Below, one piece after another: positions 1-7,112 of a stretch of 20,463 nucleotides of DNA. Each line of letters opens with the position of its first letter. The first letter of the stretch is position 1. The position numbers and the translations under genes are program-made. The notes under the pieces are model-generated. The model was not told the origin of the DNA and searched no databases. It saw only the letters and a list, made by a program, of their open reading frames with translations. Where the stretch lies: assembly GCF_024460475.1 (NCBI RefSeq), contig NZ_JANFYN010000042.1:1-20463 (forward strand), written 5' to 3'. Source of the stretch: Holdemanella sp. MSK.7.32. Lineage in GTDB: Bacteria; Bacillota_I; Bacilli_A; Erysipelotrichales; Erysipelotrichaceae.

Positions 1-1153
1 TTTTATACGCAAAACTCGATAATGTTTTGTTTTCCTTCTTTGGTCGATAGAGCATCCTTGTTTTCAACTGCTTGAAGTTCAAGTCTTCAACTACTAGACT
101 CTTCTTCTTGGATTTACATTGTTCCATGATTTCAATGGCCAACTGATACAGTTCTTCATTTCGTTTATTCTTTGTATTCTCTTTATGGATTGGATACTTC
201 TTGATCAATACGATATTTCCATCCTTATTGGTTTCACATAGTGCTATATGGTCCACATTGATATCGATTCCTATTGCTCCATACAATGTATCTGTCTTTG
301 GAAGATTCATATGTTTTTCAAATATAGCTTTCACAATAAAGTATTCACCATAATCCATCAACTCATAGGCTACTGCCTTATTAGGTGAATTGTGTTCTTC
401 ATTGACTCTTGCATACAATTCATCCTTGTATTTGTGAAACTGCACCTTGAATACAATGTCTTTCTGAGTACTCCGATAGGTCAACATATCATTCTCAACA
501 TTTAATTTGAAAAGGTTGTTTGAATACTTGCCCTGCCTTCTACCAGTAATAAGCATTCTTCTTGCTCTTTTAAAACGATATGTTTTTAAATAACCATTTT
601 TCAAATTCTTTTTGCCACCAAAACATACAGAAGGCATCTTTCTTTTAAGTTTGAACTCGTTTCGATTTCTTCTGAATTTAAGATTACGAATGATGCTCTT
701 CAATCTTTTGATATTTGGATCCAATACCTGTACCTCATACAGATAATCTTCTTCTGTATATTTCTTTTTCTTGGATCTGTTGATCAGTTTCTCTTTTTCC
801 TTTAAAACCTTCTTCAATTGTTTCTCATTCTTTTTGATTTTCTTGTCTATCTTTTTGATACGAGTCTTGATCAAATCACGATCTTCCTTTTCTCTACATT
901 TAAGACTCTTCACCAAAGCCTTGGCCTCATATATGGCAGACAAAGGAAAATAATCACTTGTACCATAGAAGGACTTGATCATTCTTTGATCCGTTTCTGA
1001 ATAGGTAACATCCTTATAGGCACGATCAAAACAGATTTTGAATGCCTTATGAAGCATACAGTTATACAGTTCAAGATCCTTTTTAATGATGGATTCAGCT
1101 TCTGATTCTAGATCATTATAATAGATTCTTTGCGACATTGAAAACACCTTCAT
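1..1153 (-). CDS. tnpB: TnpB-type RNA-guided nuclease / IS605 OrfB-family transposase, 3' end off window
   Basis: About 384 residues are open on the minus strand from the ATG at 1153, and the C-terminus lies beyond base 1. An AGGAGG at 1163-1168 sits 9 nt before this ATG and favours it over the second ATG at 1138. A very Lys/Glu-rich, probably coiled-coil stretch lies around residues 95-140. Two of the three RuvC-fold acidic residues are visible: Asp in GIDINVDHIAL and Glu in LVVEDLNFKQLK. The zinc-finger part and third Asp would be in the missing C-terminus. Family knowledge: TnpB proteins of IS200/IS605 elements are guide-RNA-directed nucleases whose RNA usually overlaps the 3' end of the gene, here off window. 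No TnpA (Y1 transposase) is visible beside it, so this may be an IS1341-like solo element or an IS605 fragment. Family assignment is strong; activity is unknown. Confidence 0.85.
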   Translation of the reverse strand, partial: MKVFSMSQRIYYNDLESEAESIIKKDLELYNCMLHKAFKICFDRAYKDVTYSETDQRMIKSFYGTSDYFPLSAIYEAKALVKSLKCREKEDRDLIKTRIKKIDKKIKKNEKQLKKVLKEKEKLINRSKKKKYTEEDYLYEVQVLDPNIKRLKSIIRNLKFRRNRNEFKLKRKMPSVCFGGKKNLKNGYLKTYRFKRARRMLITGRRQGKYSNNLFKLNVENDMLTYRSTQKDIVFKVQFHKYKDELYARVNEEHNSPNKAVAYELMDYGEYFIVKAIFEKHMNLPKTDTLYGAIGIDINVDHIALCETNKDGNIVLIKKYPIHKENTKNKRNEELYQLAIEIMEQCKSKKKSLVVEDLNFKQLKTRMLYRPKKENKTLSSFAYK

Positions 1154-1183
1154 AAGACAAGTCCTCCTGTTCTATCTGACTCT

Positions 1184-1189
1184 ATTATA
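1184..1189 (-). promoter_or_regulatory. Likely -10 box for the tnpB-type gene
   Basis: TATAAT reads on the minus strand about 30 nt upstream of the ATG at 1153. No convincing -35 hexamer is seen at 16-18 nt. The rest of the gap up to 1385 shows no gene. Confidence 0.4.
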
Positions 1190-1385
1190 CTATATTCAAA
1201 ACAGATTTAACAGATAGATTTGAGACTTTCTAATTTATTTTATTTGTATCATTATATCATCAATTTGATTATGTGATATTTATCGGTATTCTCACATGTT
1301 CACATTAAATTCACATTGGACATATTCAAGTCCTTATCATTTACCAAGTCTTGTTTATATCTCTATTTAATTCTATACTTCAATT

Positions 1386-2377
1386 ATGGATACAACTTAT
1401 CATTCAAACATTCCAATTGAAACTCTATCACTTTTAGATTGTAATGTTAGAAACTTCAATTTTATTCATCCCATCAACAATATCTTCTTCGATAATATTG
1501 ACTACATTCGAAAACTAGATGCTTCCGGTAAAGCTCGTCCATGCATTTTAGACAATGTAGAACGTTCTCTTCTTTGCCACACATGTTATCTTGGCTTTGA
1601 CCAATTTGAATGTCCCGATTGTGACAACTGGAACATTATCCCTCATTCATGCCATTCCAGGTTCTGTAATGCATGTGGTGTTAAATATGCCAAACAGCTT
1701 GCAGCCAAGGCTACTTCTTTTTTGTCTTGACTGCCCTCATAGACACATTGTATTTACTATTCCTGAAGAACTTAGAAACTGGTTCAGACAGGATCGCACT
1801 CGACTCAATCTATTGTTTGTTGCTTCTAGAAACACCATTTCCATTCTTACCAATAAATCTCTTGCTGATAAACTCAAAAAGAAAAAGCTATCTGATACCC
1901 ACTATATATTCAAAAACATTCCTGTTCATAATGAGTTTGGTATGATTGCCACTATACATACTTTTGGAAAGGACCTTAAATGGAATCCACACATTCATTG
2001 TCTTATTCCTGAATTAATCTATTCTTTAAAAAAAGATAAAATCAAAACATTTCATCATTTCAATTTTACTAAGCTTAGAAAAACTTTTCAGTTTGAATTA
2101 ATTCGACTCATCCAGGAAGCTGGTGGATTAAAGAAACCTGAAGAAAAGAACAGACTCTATAAGAAGCATCCCAAAGGATTCTATGTCTATGTCAAGTTCA
2201 AATCAGATGACAACGATTCAAACAATGCTTCATCTAATAAAAATAGTAAAGATATTCAAGGCTGCATAAACTACTTCATTCGCTATGCAGGTAGACCTGC
2301 CATGGCTGAAAACAGAATTACAGAATACAATAAAGAATCAAATGTCAACCGGTTCCTTTTTTGATGATCATAAGGAT
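1386..2377 (+). pseudogene. Decayed IS91-family transposase (zinc-binding plus HUH domain)
   Basis: Three reading frames join into one IS91/IS801-like transposase. Frame 1 (1386-1730) carries the N-terminal zinc-binding region with three CxxC pairs (CHTC, CPDC, CNAC). Frame 2 (about 1725-2360) carries CPHRHIVFTIPEELR, the HUH motif in WNPHIHCLI, and YFIRYAGRPAMAE, the conserved tyrosine region of Y2_Tnp proteins. Frame 3 resumes FFDDHKDKK from about 2357. Both breaks fall at T6 runs (1718-1723 and 2357-2362), and both need the same +1 shift. The homology then ends where the nrdD terminator starts, so the C-terminal portion normal for the family is missing. Encoded role, if it were intact: rolling-circle-type single-strand transposition. 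Frameshifts plus truncation make a functional product unlikely. Confidence 0.85.
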
Positions 2378-2402
2378 AAAAAAGAGCTAGAAACTAGCTC
2401 TT
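2378..2402 (-). terminator. Intrinsic terminator of nrdD
   Basis: Stem arms AAGAGCTAG (2382-2390) and CTAGCTCTT (2394-2402) are separated by 3 nt, followed on the minus strand by a U-run (A-run 2378-2383). The 5' arm overlaps the nrdD stop codon at 2401-2403. Confidence 0.85.
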
Positions 2403-4575
2403 ATAAGTGTAGTACTCTTTCTTTGATTTCTTGTGTTCGTCCTTGATTCCAGAACTGTGTACCGATATATCCACAAGTACGACGAGCCACATTCATTTTT
2501 TCTTGGTCACGATTTCCACAATTTGGACATTCCCAAACTAATTTATGGTTTTCATCTTCCACAATCTTGATTTCTCCTGTATATCCACATACTTGGCAAT
2601 AATCTGATTTTGTGTTCAACTCTGCATACATAATATGATTATAAATATGTTTCATAATTGCCAAAACAGCTTCAATGTTATTTTCCATATTTGGAACTTC
2701 TACATAGCTAATGGCTCCACCTGGAGAAAGTTTTTGAAACTGTGATTCAAATGTTAATTTAGTAAACGCATCAATTTCTTCTGTTACATGAACATGATAG
2801 CTATTTGTGATATAGTTCTTATCCGTTACATGTGGAATAATTCCAAAACGCTCTTGTAGATGTTTAGAGAACTTAAATGTAGTTGACTCCATAGGAGTTC
2901 CATATAATGAGAAATCAATATTTTCTTCTGCCTTCCATTTAGCACAAGCATCATTTAGATACTGCATAACTTTCAATCCAAATGAAGTTCCTGGCTCTTC
3001 AGTATGAGGGTGTCCAGTCATATAATATACACATTCACATAATCCAGCATATCCTAAAGAAATTGTAGAATATCCACCAAATAATAATTTGTCGATTGGC
3101 TCTCCTTTTTTCAAACGCGCCAATGCACCATTTTGCCATAAAATAGGAGCTACATCACTTGGTGTACCTAATAATCTTTCATGACGACACATCAATGCCT
3201 TTTTACACAACGCCAATCTTTCATCCATGATTCTCCAGAATGCTTCTTCATCCTGTTTACTAGAACAAGCTACATCAACTAAGTTCAAAGTAACAACACC
3301 TTGGTTGAATCGACCATAGTATTTTGGTTTACCATTTTCATCTAAATATGTAGTTAAGAATGAACGACATCCCATACATGGATAACAATGCCCTTCTCCA
3401 TTCGCATCTACTTTTAATTCCAACATTTTCTTTTCAGAAATATAATCTGGAACCATACGCTTAGCTGTACATCTAGCCGCTAATTCTGTCAAATACCAAT
3501 ATTTAGAATCTTCTTCAATGTTGTTTTCTTCAAGAACATAAATCAATTTAGGGAAAGCCGGCGTAATCCAGATTCCTTTTTCATTTTTAACACCCTTGAT
3601 TCTTTGTTTCAACATTTCTTCAATAATCATAGCTAAGTCATCACGAGTCTGTCCTTCAGGCACTTCATTTAAATACATGAAGACAGTCACAAATGGAGCT
3701 TGACCATTTGTCGTCATCAATGTGATAACCTGGTATTGAATCATCTGTACACCTTTTTCAATTTCTTTACGAACACGCATTTCTGCCATTTTATTAACTG
3801 TATCTTCAGATGAATCTAGATTCAATGATTCTAATTCTTCTTTTACTTCACGACGTGCTTTTTCTCTTGAAACCTGTACAAATGGAGCTAAGTGAGAAAG
3901 TGTAATACTTTGCCCTCCATATTGTGAACTAGCAACTTGCGCAATAATTTGTGTAGCTACGTTACATGCTGTAGAGAAACTATGTGGTTTTTCAATCATT
4001 GTTTCAGAAATAACTGTACCATTTTGAAGCATGTCCTCTAAATTTACTAAACAACAGTTGTGCATGTGTTGTGCAAAGTAATCTGAATCATGGAAATGAA
4101 TAATACCTTTTTCATGAGCCTCCATAACATCTTGAGGTAACAAGAAACGTTTTGTGATATCCTTTGAAACTTCTCCAGCCATATAATCACGCTGAACACT
4201 GTTTACTAATGGATTTTTATTTGAGTTTTCTTGTTTAACTTCTTCATTATTACGCTCCAATAAAGACATGATCTGTTTATCTGTTGAATTTGCCTTACGA
4301 ATTAAAGCACGTTCATAACGATATGTGATATAGTTGTGAGCTACTGCAAAACAACGATGTTCCATCAATTCTCCCTCAACCATATCTTGAATTTCTTCCA
4401 CATTTGGGCTTCTCTTCAAGTTTTCACATTTATCGATAACACTTTGCGTAACAGAATGAATCAATTCATCTGTCATTTGATTGTGTGTTGTAGCTTTATT
4501 TGCTTTTTTGATTGCATTTTCAATCTTTGATGCATCAAAAACGACTTCTTCTCCACTTCTTTTAATTACATTCAT
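2401..4575 (-). CDS. nrdD: Anaerobic ribonucleoside-triphosphate reductase (class III)
   Basis: The 724-residue product reduces ribonucleoside triphosphates to deoxy forms for DNA synthesis without oxygen, using a glycyl radical. Residues 1 to about 90 form an ATP-cone allosteric domain starting MNVIKRSGEEVVFD. The barrel follows, with HNCCLVNLEDML and the SQYGGQSITLSHLAPF stretch. Near the C-terminus are a zinc site (CQVC then CPNC) and the radical motif RRTCGYIGTQFW, with the radical glycine at about 702. Length fits the family (roughly 710 in E. coli). AGGAGG at 4582-4587 supports the start. Its activase gene nrdG, often adjacent, is not here: a terminator and an IS91 relic follow directly. 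The radical SAM gene elsewhere in the window is the PFL activase. The function call is very secure. Confidence 0.97.
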   Translation of the reverse strand: MNVIKRSGEEVVFDASKIENAIKKANKATTHNQMTDELIHSVTQSVIDKCENLKRSPNVEEIQDMVEGELMEHRCFAVAHNYITYRYERALIRKANSTDKQIMSLLERNNEEVKQENSNKNPLVNSVQRDYMAGEVSKDITKRFLLPQDVMEAHEKGIIHFHDSDYFAQHMHNCCLVNLEDMLQNGTVISETMIEKPHSFSTACNVATQIIAQVASSQYGGQSITLSHLAPFVQVSREKARREVKEELESLNLDSSEDTVNKMAEMRVRKEIEKGVQMIQYQVITLMTTNGQAPFVTVFMYLNEVPEGQTRDDLAMIIEEMLKQRIKGVKNEKGIWITPAFPKLIYVLEENNIEEDSKYWYLTELAARCTAKRMVPDYISEKKMLELKVDANGEGHCYPCMGCRSFLTTYLDENGKPKYYGRFNQGVVTLNLVDVACSSKQDEEAFWRIMDERLALCKKALMCRHERLLGTPSDVAPILWQNGALARLKKGEPIDKLLFGGYSTISLGYAGLCECVYYMTGHPHTEEPGTSFGLKVMQYLNDACAKWKAEENIDFSLYGTPMESTTFKFSKHLQERFGIIPHVTDKNYITNSYHVHVTEEIDAFTKLTFESQFQKLSPGGAISYVEVPNMENNIEAVLAIMKHIYNHIMYAELNTKSDYCQVCGYTGEIKIVEDENHKLVWECPNCGNRDQEKMNVARRTCGYIGTQFWNQGRTQEIKERVLHL

Positions 4576-4587
4576 ATTAATCCTCCT

Positions 4588-4615
4588 AAAAATAGTTGAA
4601 CCTTCAACTATTTTT
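4588..4615 (-). repeat. Perfect inverted repeat in the nrdD leader
   Basis: Arms AAAAATAGTTGAA (4588-4600) and TTCAACTATTTTT (4603-4615) are separated by only CC. It lies between the predicted nrdD promoter and the SD. It could be a regulator operator or an RNA hairpin; its T-run end also resembles a leader terminator. It does not match the NrdR box I know. Confidence 0.7.
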
Positions 4616-4625
4616 CGTATACATC

Positions 4626-4653
4626 TAGTATACTAATAATTTTTTCTAAAACA
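4626..4653 (-). promoter_or_regulatory. Predicted nrdD promoter
   Basis: On the minus strand, TTGTTT, a 16-nt spacer and TATACT lie upstream of the nrdD inverted repeat. GTATAC occurs twice here, 5 nt apart. The -35 match is moderate. Confidence 0.5.
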
Positions 4654-4798
4654 AGCCTTTACATTCATACAAAATAATGCTTGACCTTTAAGTAAAGGAA
4701 ACCAGTTTTTTATTTTTTTAAAGTCCGCTAATTTGTGTAAATATTTTAATTTCTAACCAATTTTGTGCAACCCCCTTTATCATTAAGATAATACTAAT

Positions 4799-4819
4799 AT
4801 TGACACTTATTGTGTCAAT
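4799..4819 (+). promoter_or_regulatory. Palindromic operator-like site upstream of the AIM24 gene
   Basis: Perfect 8-bp arms ATTGACAC and GTGTCAAT flank TTATT. The left arm contains TTGACA, an ideal -35; -10-like AT-rich sequence follows, including TATAAT at 4830-4835. The site overlaps the promoter region, so a dimeric regulator is plausible. The regulator is not identified. The remainder of the 4576-4897 gap is AT-rich with no gene seen. Confidence 0.55.
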
Positions 4820-4897
4820 TTAAATAAATTATAATAATTAATGATAAATTCACATACACTTGATACAATAAAAGAAAGAAGCAAAAAGGAGGTCACT

Positions 4898-5596
4898 ATG
4901 GACTATAAAATCAAAGGCGATTCAGATTGCCCTATCATTGAAATCAATCTACAAAATAATGAAACAGTAAAAATCGAAAGAGGCTCTATGGCCTATATGT
5001 CAAACGTTGTGATTGAAGGTAAAATGAACAGTAACAAAAAAGGCATTGGTGGTGTATTAGGCGCCTTAGGACGAAGCCTTACCAGTGGTGAAAGCATGTT
5101 TATTACAGAGGCTACCGGAACAAGTCACGATGGATTGCTTGGTATTGCACCTTCTATTCCAGGAAAAATCGTATGTTTAGAGGTTACACCAGCATGTCAC
5201 TACTATTTAAATAACGGTGCTTTTTTGGCATGCGATAACACTGTTAGCTACGAAATGAAAACACAAAGCGTTGGAAAAGCATTATTCGGTGGAACCGGTG
5301 GATTCTTTGTCATGCATACATCTGGACAAGGCGACCTATTGATCAATGCATATGGCGATATTATGGAAATCAATGTAGATGCAGATCATCCAATCATAAT
5401 TGATAATGAACACGTTATCGCATGGGACGATTCTTTAGATTATGAAATCAAAATTGCATCCGGGACATTTGGATTCACTACAGGCGAAGGTTTAGTGAAT
5501 GAGTTCCACGGTACTGGAAAAGTATACATCCAATCTCGTAACTTACATTCATTAGCCGATGCATTAACCCCATTCATACCTCAAGGAAAGGACTAA
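4898..5596 (+). CDS. AIM24 / TIGR00266 family protein
   Basis: This 232-residue soluble protein starts at the ATG at 4898, chosen because AAAAGGAGG (4884-4892) ends 5 nt before it. The upstream in-frame ATG at 4841 has no ribosome site and lies in the promoter region. Family features are the opening DYKIKGDSDCPIIEINL, the ERGSMAYMS segment, Gly-rich GGVLGALGRSL, FITEATG, then HTSGQGDLLINAYGDI and the closing GTGKVYIQSRNL. This is a bacterial beta-helical/beta-barrel fold related to mitochondrial AIM24. Its biochemical role is not established; no catalytic residues can be named. The gene is monocistronic, with a terminator directly after the stop. No signal peptide or membrane segment is evident. 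Confidence 0.9.
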   Translation: MDYKIKGDSDCPIIEINLQNNETVKIERGSMAYMSNVVIEGKMNSNKKGIGGVLGALGRSLTSGESMFITEATGTSHDGLLGIAPSIPGKIVCLEVTPACHYYLNNGAFLACDNTVSYEMKTQSVGKALFGGTGGFFVMHTSGQGDLLINAYGDIMEINVDADHPIIIDNEHVIAWDDSLDYEIKIASGTFGFTTGEGLVNEFHGTGKVYIQSRNLHSLADALTPFIPQGKD

Positions 5597-5623
5597 AAAA
5601 AGCGTGAGCCATTCACGCTTTTT
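5597..5623. terminator. Bidirectional terminator between convergent genes
   Basis: Arms AAAAAGCGTGA (5597-5607) and TCACGCTTTTT (5613-5623) give A-runs and U-runs on both strands. It serves the AIM24 gene (+) and the DtxR-family gene (-), and touches the stop codon of the latter. Confidence 0.85.
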
Positions 5624-6020
5624 ACTTACAATCGTCCCCCTTGCAGTCAATACATGAGCGCACGCATTTACTACCCTTTAATTTTTTAAAACTCTCTTCA
5701 CTAATTGTATGTTCCATACGACAAGCTTCTTCTTCTGCAAGAACAGGTTCTACACCAGCATGAAGCAATTGATTTTTAAAATAAATATGCCTTTCATACA
5801 CTTGACTCGCCTGTTTTTGCCCTTGTTCTGTAAAGAATAAATATCCTGTTTTATCCGTATAAATCAATTCTTTTTCTTTTAAGTCTTTCAAAGCATGTGA
5901 AACACTCGGCTTAGAAAAACCTAGAGCTGCCGCCACATCAATAGCACGAACATTCTCTTGTTGAGACTTTAATACATATATTGTTTCTAAATAATCTTCC
6001 TGAGATTGTGTTAGCTGCAT
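5622..6020 (-). CDS. DtxR/MntR-family metal-dependent transcriptional repressor
   Basis: The 132-residue product starts at ATG 6020, set by GGAGG at 6028-6032; an upstream ATG at 6065 lies inside the promoter. Residues 1 to about 65 form a winged helix-turn-helix (AIDVAAALGFSKPSVSHALK). A short dimerisation/metal domain follows, with no SH3/FeoA-like domain, so it has MntR length. By alignment from memory, metal ligands would be D9 and E12 (SQEDYLE), H78 (ERHIYF), C100, E103 and H104 (ACRMEH). C100 replaces the Glu typical of MntR and matches the Cys of DtxR/IdeR, so manganese versus iron cannot be decided. The tail is Cys-rich (C119, C123, C126, C131). It likely represses itself through the palindrome at 6033-6050. 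No transporter gene lies beside it. Confidence 0.9.
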   Translation of the reverse strand: MQLTQSQEDYLETIYVLKSQQENVRAIDVAAALGFSKPSVSHALKDLKEKELIYTDKTGYLFFTEQGQKQASQVYERHIYFKNQLLHAGVEPVLAEEEACRMEHTISEESFKKLKGSKCVRSCIDCKGDDCK

Positions 6021-6032
6021 TTCTATTCCTCC

Positions 6033-6050
6033 GGTTAGTTTTAACTTACC
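6033..6050. promoter_or_regulatory. Candidate operator of the DtxR-family repressor
   Basis: GGTTAGTTTTAACTTACC is an 18-bp palindrome with one imperfect pair. It starts right after the -10 box on the minus strand and abuts the SD, so it covers the expected transcription start. DtxR-family boxes characteristically contain TTAG/CTAA half-sites. This fits autorepression. Confidence 0.65.
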
Positions 6051-6055
6051 ATAAA

Positions 6056-6084
6056 AGTATAACAAAATTTCACATAAGATTCAA
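6056..6084 (-). promoter_or_regulatory. Promoter of the DtxR-family gene
   Basis: On the minus strand: TTGAAT (-35, 6079-6084), a 17-nt spacer and TATACT (-10, 6056-6061). The candidate operator begins immediately downstream. Confidence 0.75.
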
Positions 6085-6089
6085 AACTT

Positions 6090-6118
6090 TTGCACAAAAA
6101 ATAAAGTTAAGATACACT
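6090..6118 (+). promoter_or_regulatory. Promoter of the DUF1002 gene
   Basis: TTGCAC (6090-6095), a 17-nt spacer and TACACT (6113-6118) are followed by AAAGGAG and the ATG at 6153. It is divergent from the regulator promoter. Confidence 0.7.
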
Positions 6119-6152
6119 AGTAAAGTAAATTTATGCAAAAGGAGAACAAAAA

Positions 6153-7085
6153 ATGTTTAAATGTAATAAATTATTAGGCGTATCTCTAGCAGCCGTTATG
6201 AGCATTTCAGCCACTGCCACGAATGTATTCGCAATCGATACATCTGTTATAGATGAAAAATGGGGTAAACCAACCGTTGTATATGGCGGTGGTTTAAGTG
6301 AAGATCAAATCCAAAGCACACGTGAATTATTTGATATTGAAGATACAAATAACGTCTACGAAACAAGTGTTGATGCCAACGACTTATACAACTATTTAGG
6401 AATTGCTGGTGGAGATACATCCAGTTTGATTTCAAGTGTTATGGTTCAAAAACAAGATTCTGGTACAGGTGTAAAAGTAAAGATCATCACACAAAGCAAT
6501 ATCACAAAGATCACATCCAACCAATATGCCAACGCCGCAATTACAGCAGGTGTCAGTGATGTTGAAATCGATGTTGCTTCCGTTTCAAAAGTAACCGGAG
6601 AATCTGCTTTAACCGGTGTTTACAAAGCGTTAGAAGCTAACGGAGAAACACTAGATCCAGATCGTACACAAGTTGCACAAGATGAGCTTGAAACAACAAA
6701 CGAAATTGCTCAAAATAATGCAGACGATTCTAATTTTGACTCTGCCCGCTTAGATCAGGCTTTAGTAGAAATCAAACAAGAGCTTGCCCAAATCAAACAG
6801 AACCAAGGTAGTGCTGCAACTACCGAACAAGTTGAACAAGTCGTACAGGATGCTTTGAAGAAATTTAATTTAAGTGACATCATCTCTCAAGACGATATTG
6901 ATAAATTGATTGCATTCGCCAAGAAATATCAAAACACTTCAGCTATTGACTCACAAGAAGTATTAAATCAATTAAACAAATTATCTGGCAGTTTAAAAAA
7001 TCAATTATCTGGATTATTCAACAAAGCCCAATCTGAAGGATGGTTTGACAAGATTATTAACTTCATTAAAAGTCTATTTAACTAA
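6153..7085 (+). CDS. Secreted DUF1002 (YpuA-like) protein
   Basis: A 310-residue protein with a clear signal peptide: a short Lys-containing N-terminus, the hydrophobic core LLGVSLAAVMSISATA, and likely cleavage after VFA (residue 27). The mature part matches DUF1002 as I know it from Bacillus YpuA: VVYGGGLSEDQ, a glycine-rich GIAGGDTSS region, KVKIITQSNITKITSNQYANAAITAGVSDVEIDVAS, then SALTGVYKALEANGETLD. The C-terminal half is Gln/Asn-rich and largely helical (about residues 165-300), ending in an amphipathic helix. Function is unknown in the family; an extracytoplasmic location is the safe statement. AAAGGAG lies about 9 nt before the start. It is transcribed alone, divergently from the metalloregulator; shared control is possible but unproven. 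Confidence 0.88.
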   Translation: MFKCNKLLGVSLAAVMSISATATNVFAIDTSVIDEKWGKPTVVYGGGLSEDQIQSTRELFDIEDTNNVYETSVDANDLYNYLGIAGGDTSSLISSVMVQKQDSGTGVKVKIITQSNITKITSNQYANAAITAGVSDVEIDVASVSKVTGESALTGVYKALEANGETLDPDRTQVAQDELETTNEIAQNNADDSNFDSARLDQALVEIKQELAQIKQNQGSAATTEQVEQVVQDALKKFNLSDIISQDDIDKLIAFAKKYQNTSAIDSQEVLNQLNKLSGSLKNQLSGLFNKAQSEGWFDKIINFIKSLFN

Positions 7086-7088
7086 AAC

Positions 7089-7112
7089 AAGGAAGTCTTA
7101 AGCGACTTCCTT
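7089..7112. terminator. Bidirectional terminator between convergent genes
   Basis: Arms AAGGAAGTC (7089-7097) and GACTTCCTT (7104-7112), with A- and T-rich flanks on both sides. The hairpin includes the last codons of the alcohol dehydrogenase gene (stop at 7098-7100). Confidence 0.8.

Noticed and set aside
1718..1730. Programmed -1 frameshift joining the two transposase frames
   Set aside because: The second frame is +1 relative to the first, so -1 slippage on T6 would enter the wrong frame; the C-terminus is also truncated.
4841..4897. N-terminal extension of the AIM24-family protein from ATG 4841
   Set aside because: No ribosome site at 4841, which lies next to the -10 box, while a strong SD precedes ATG 4898 where family homology begins.
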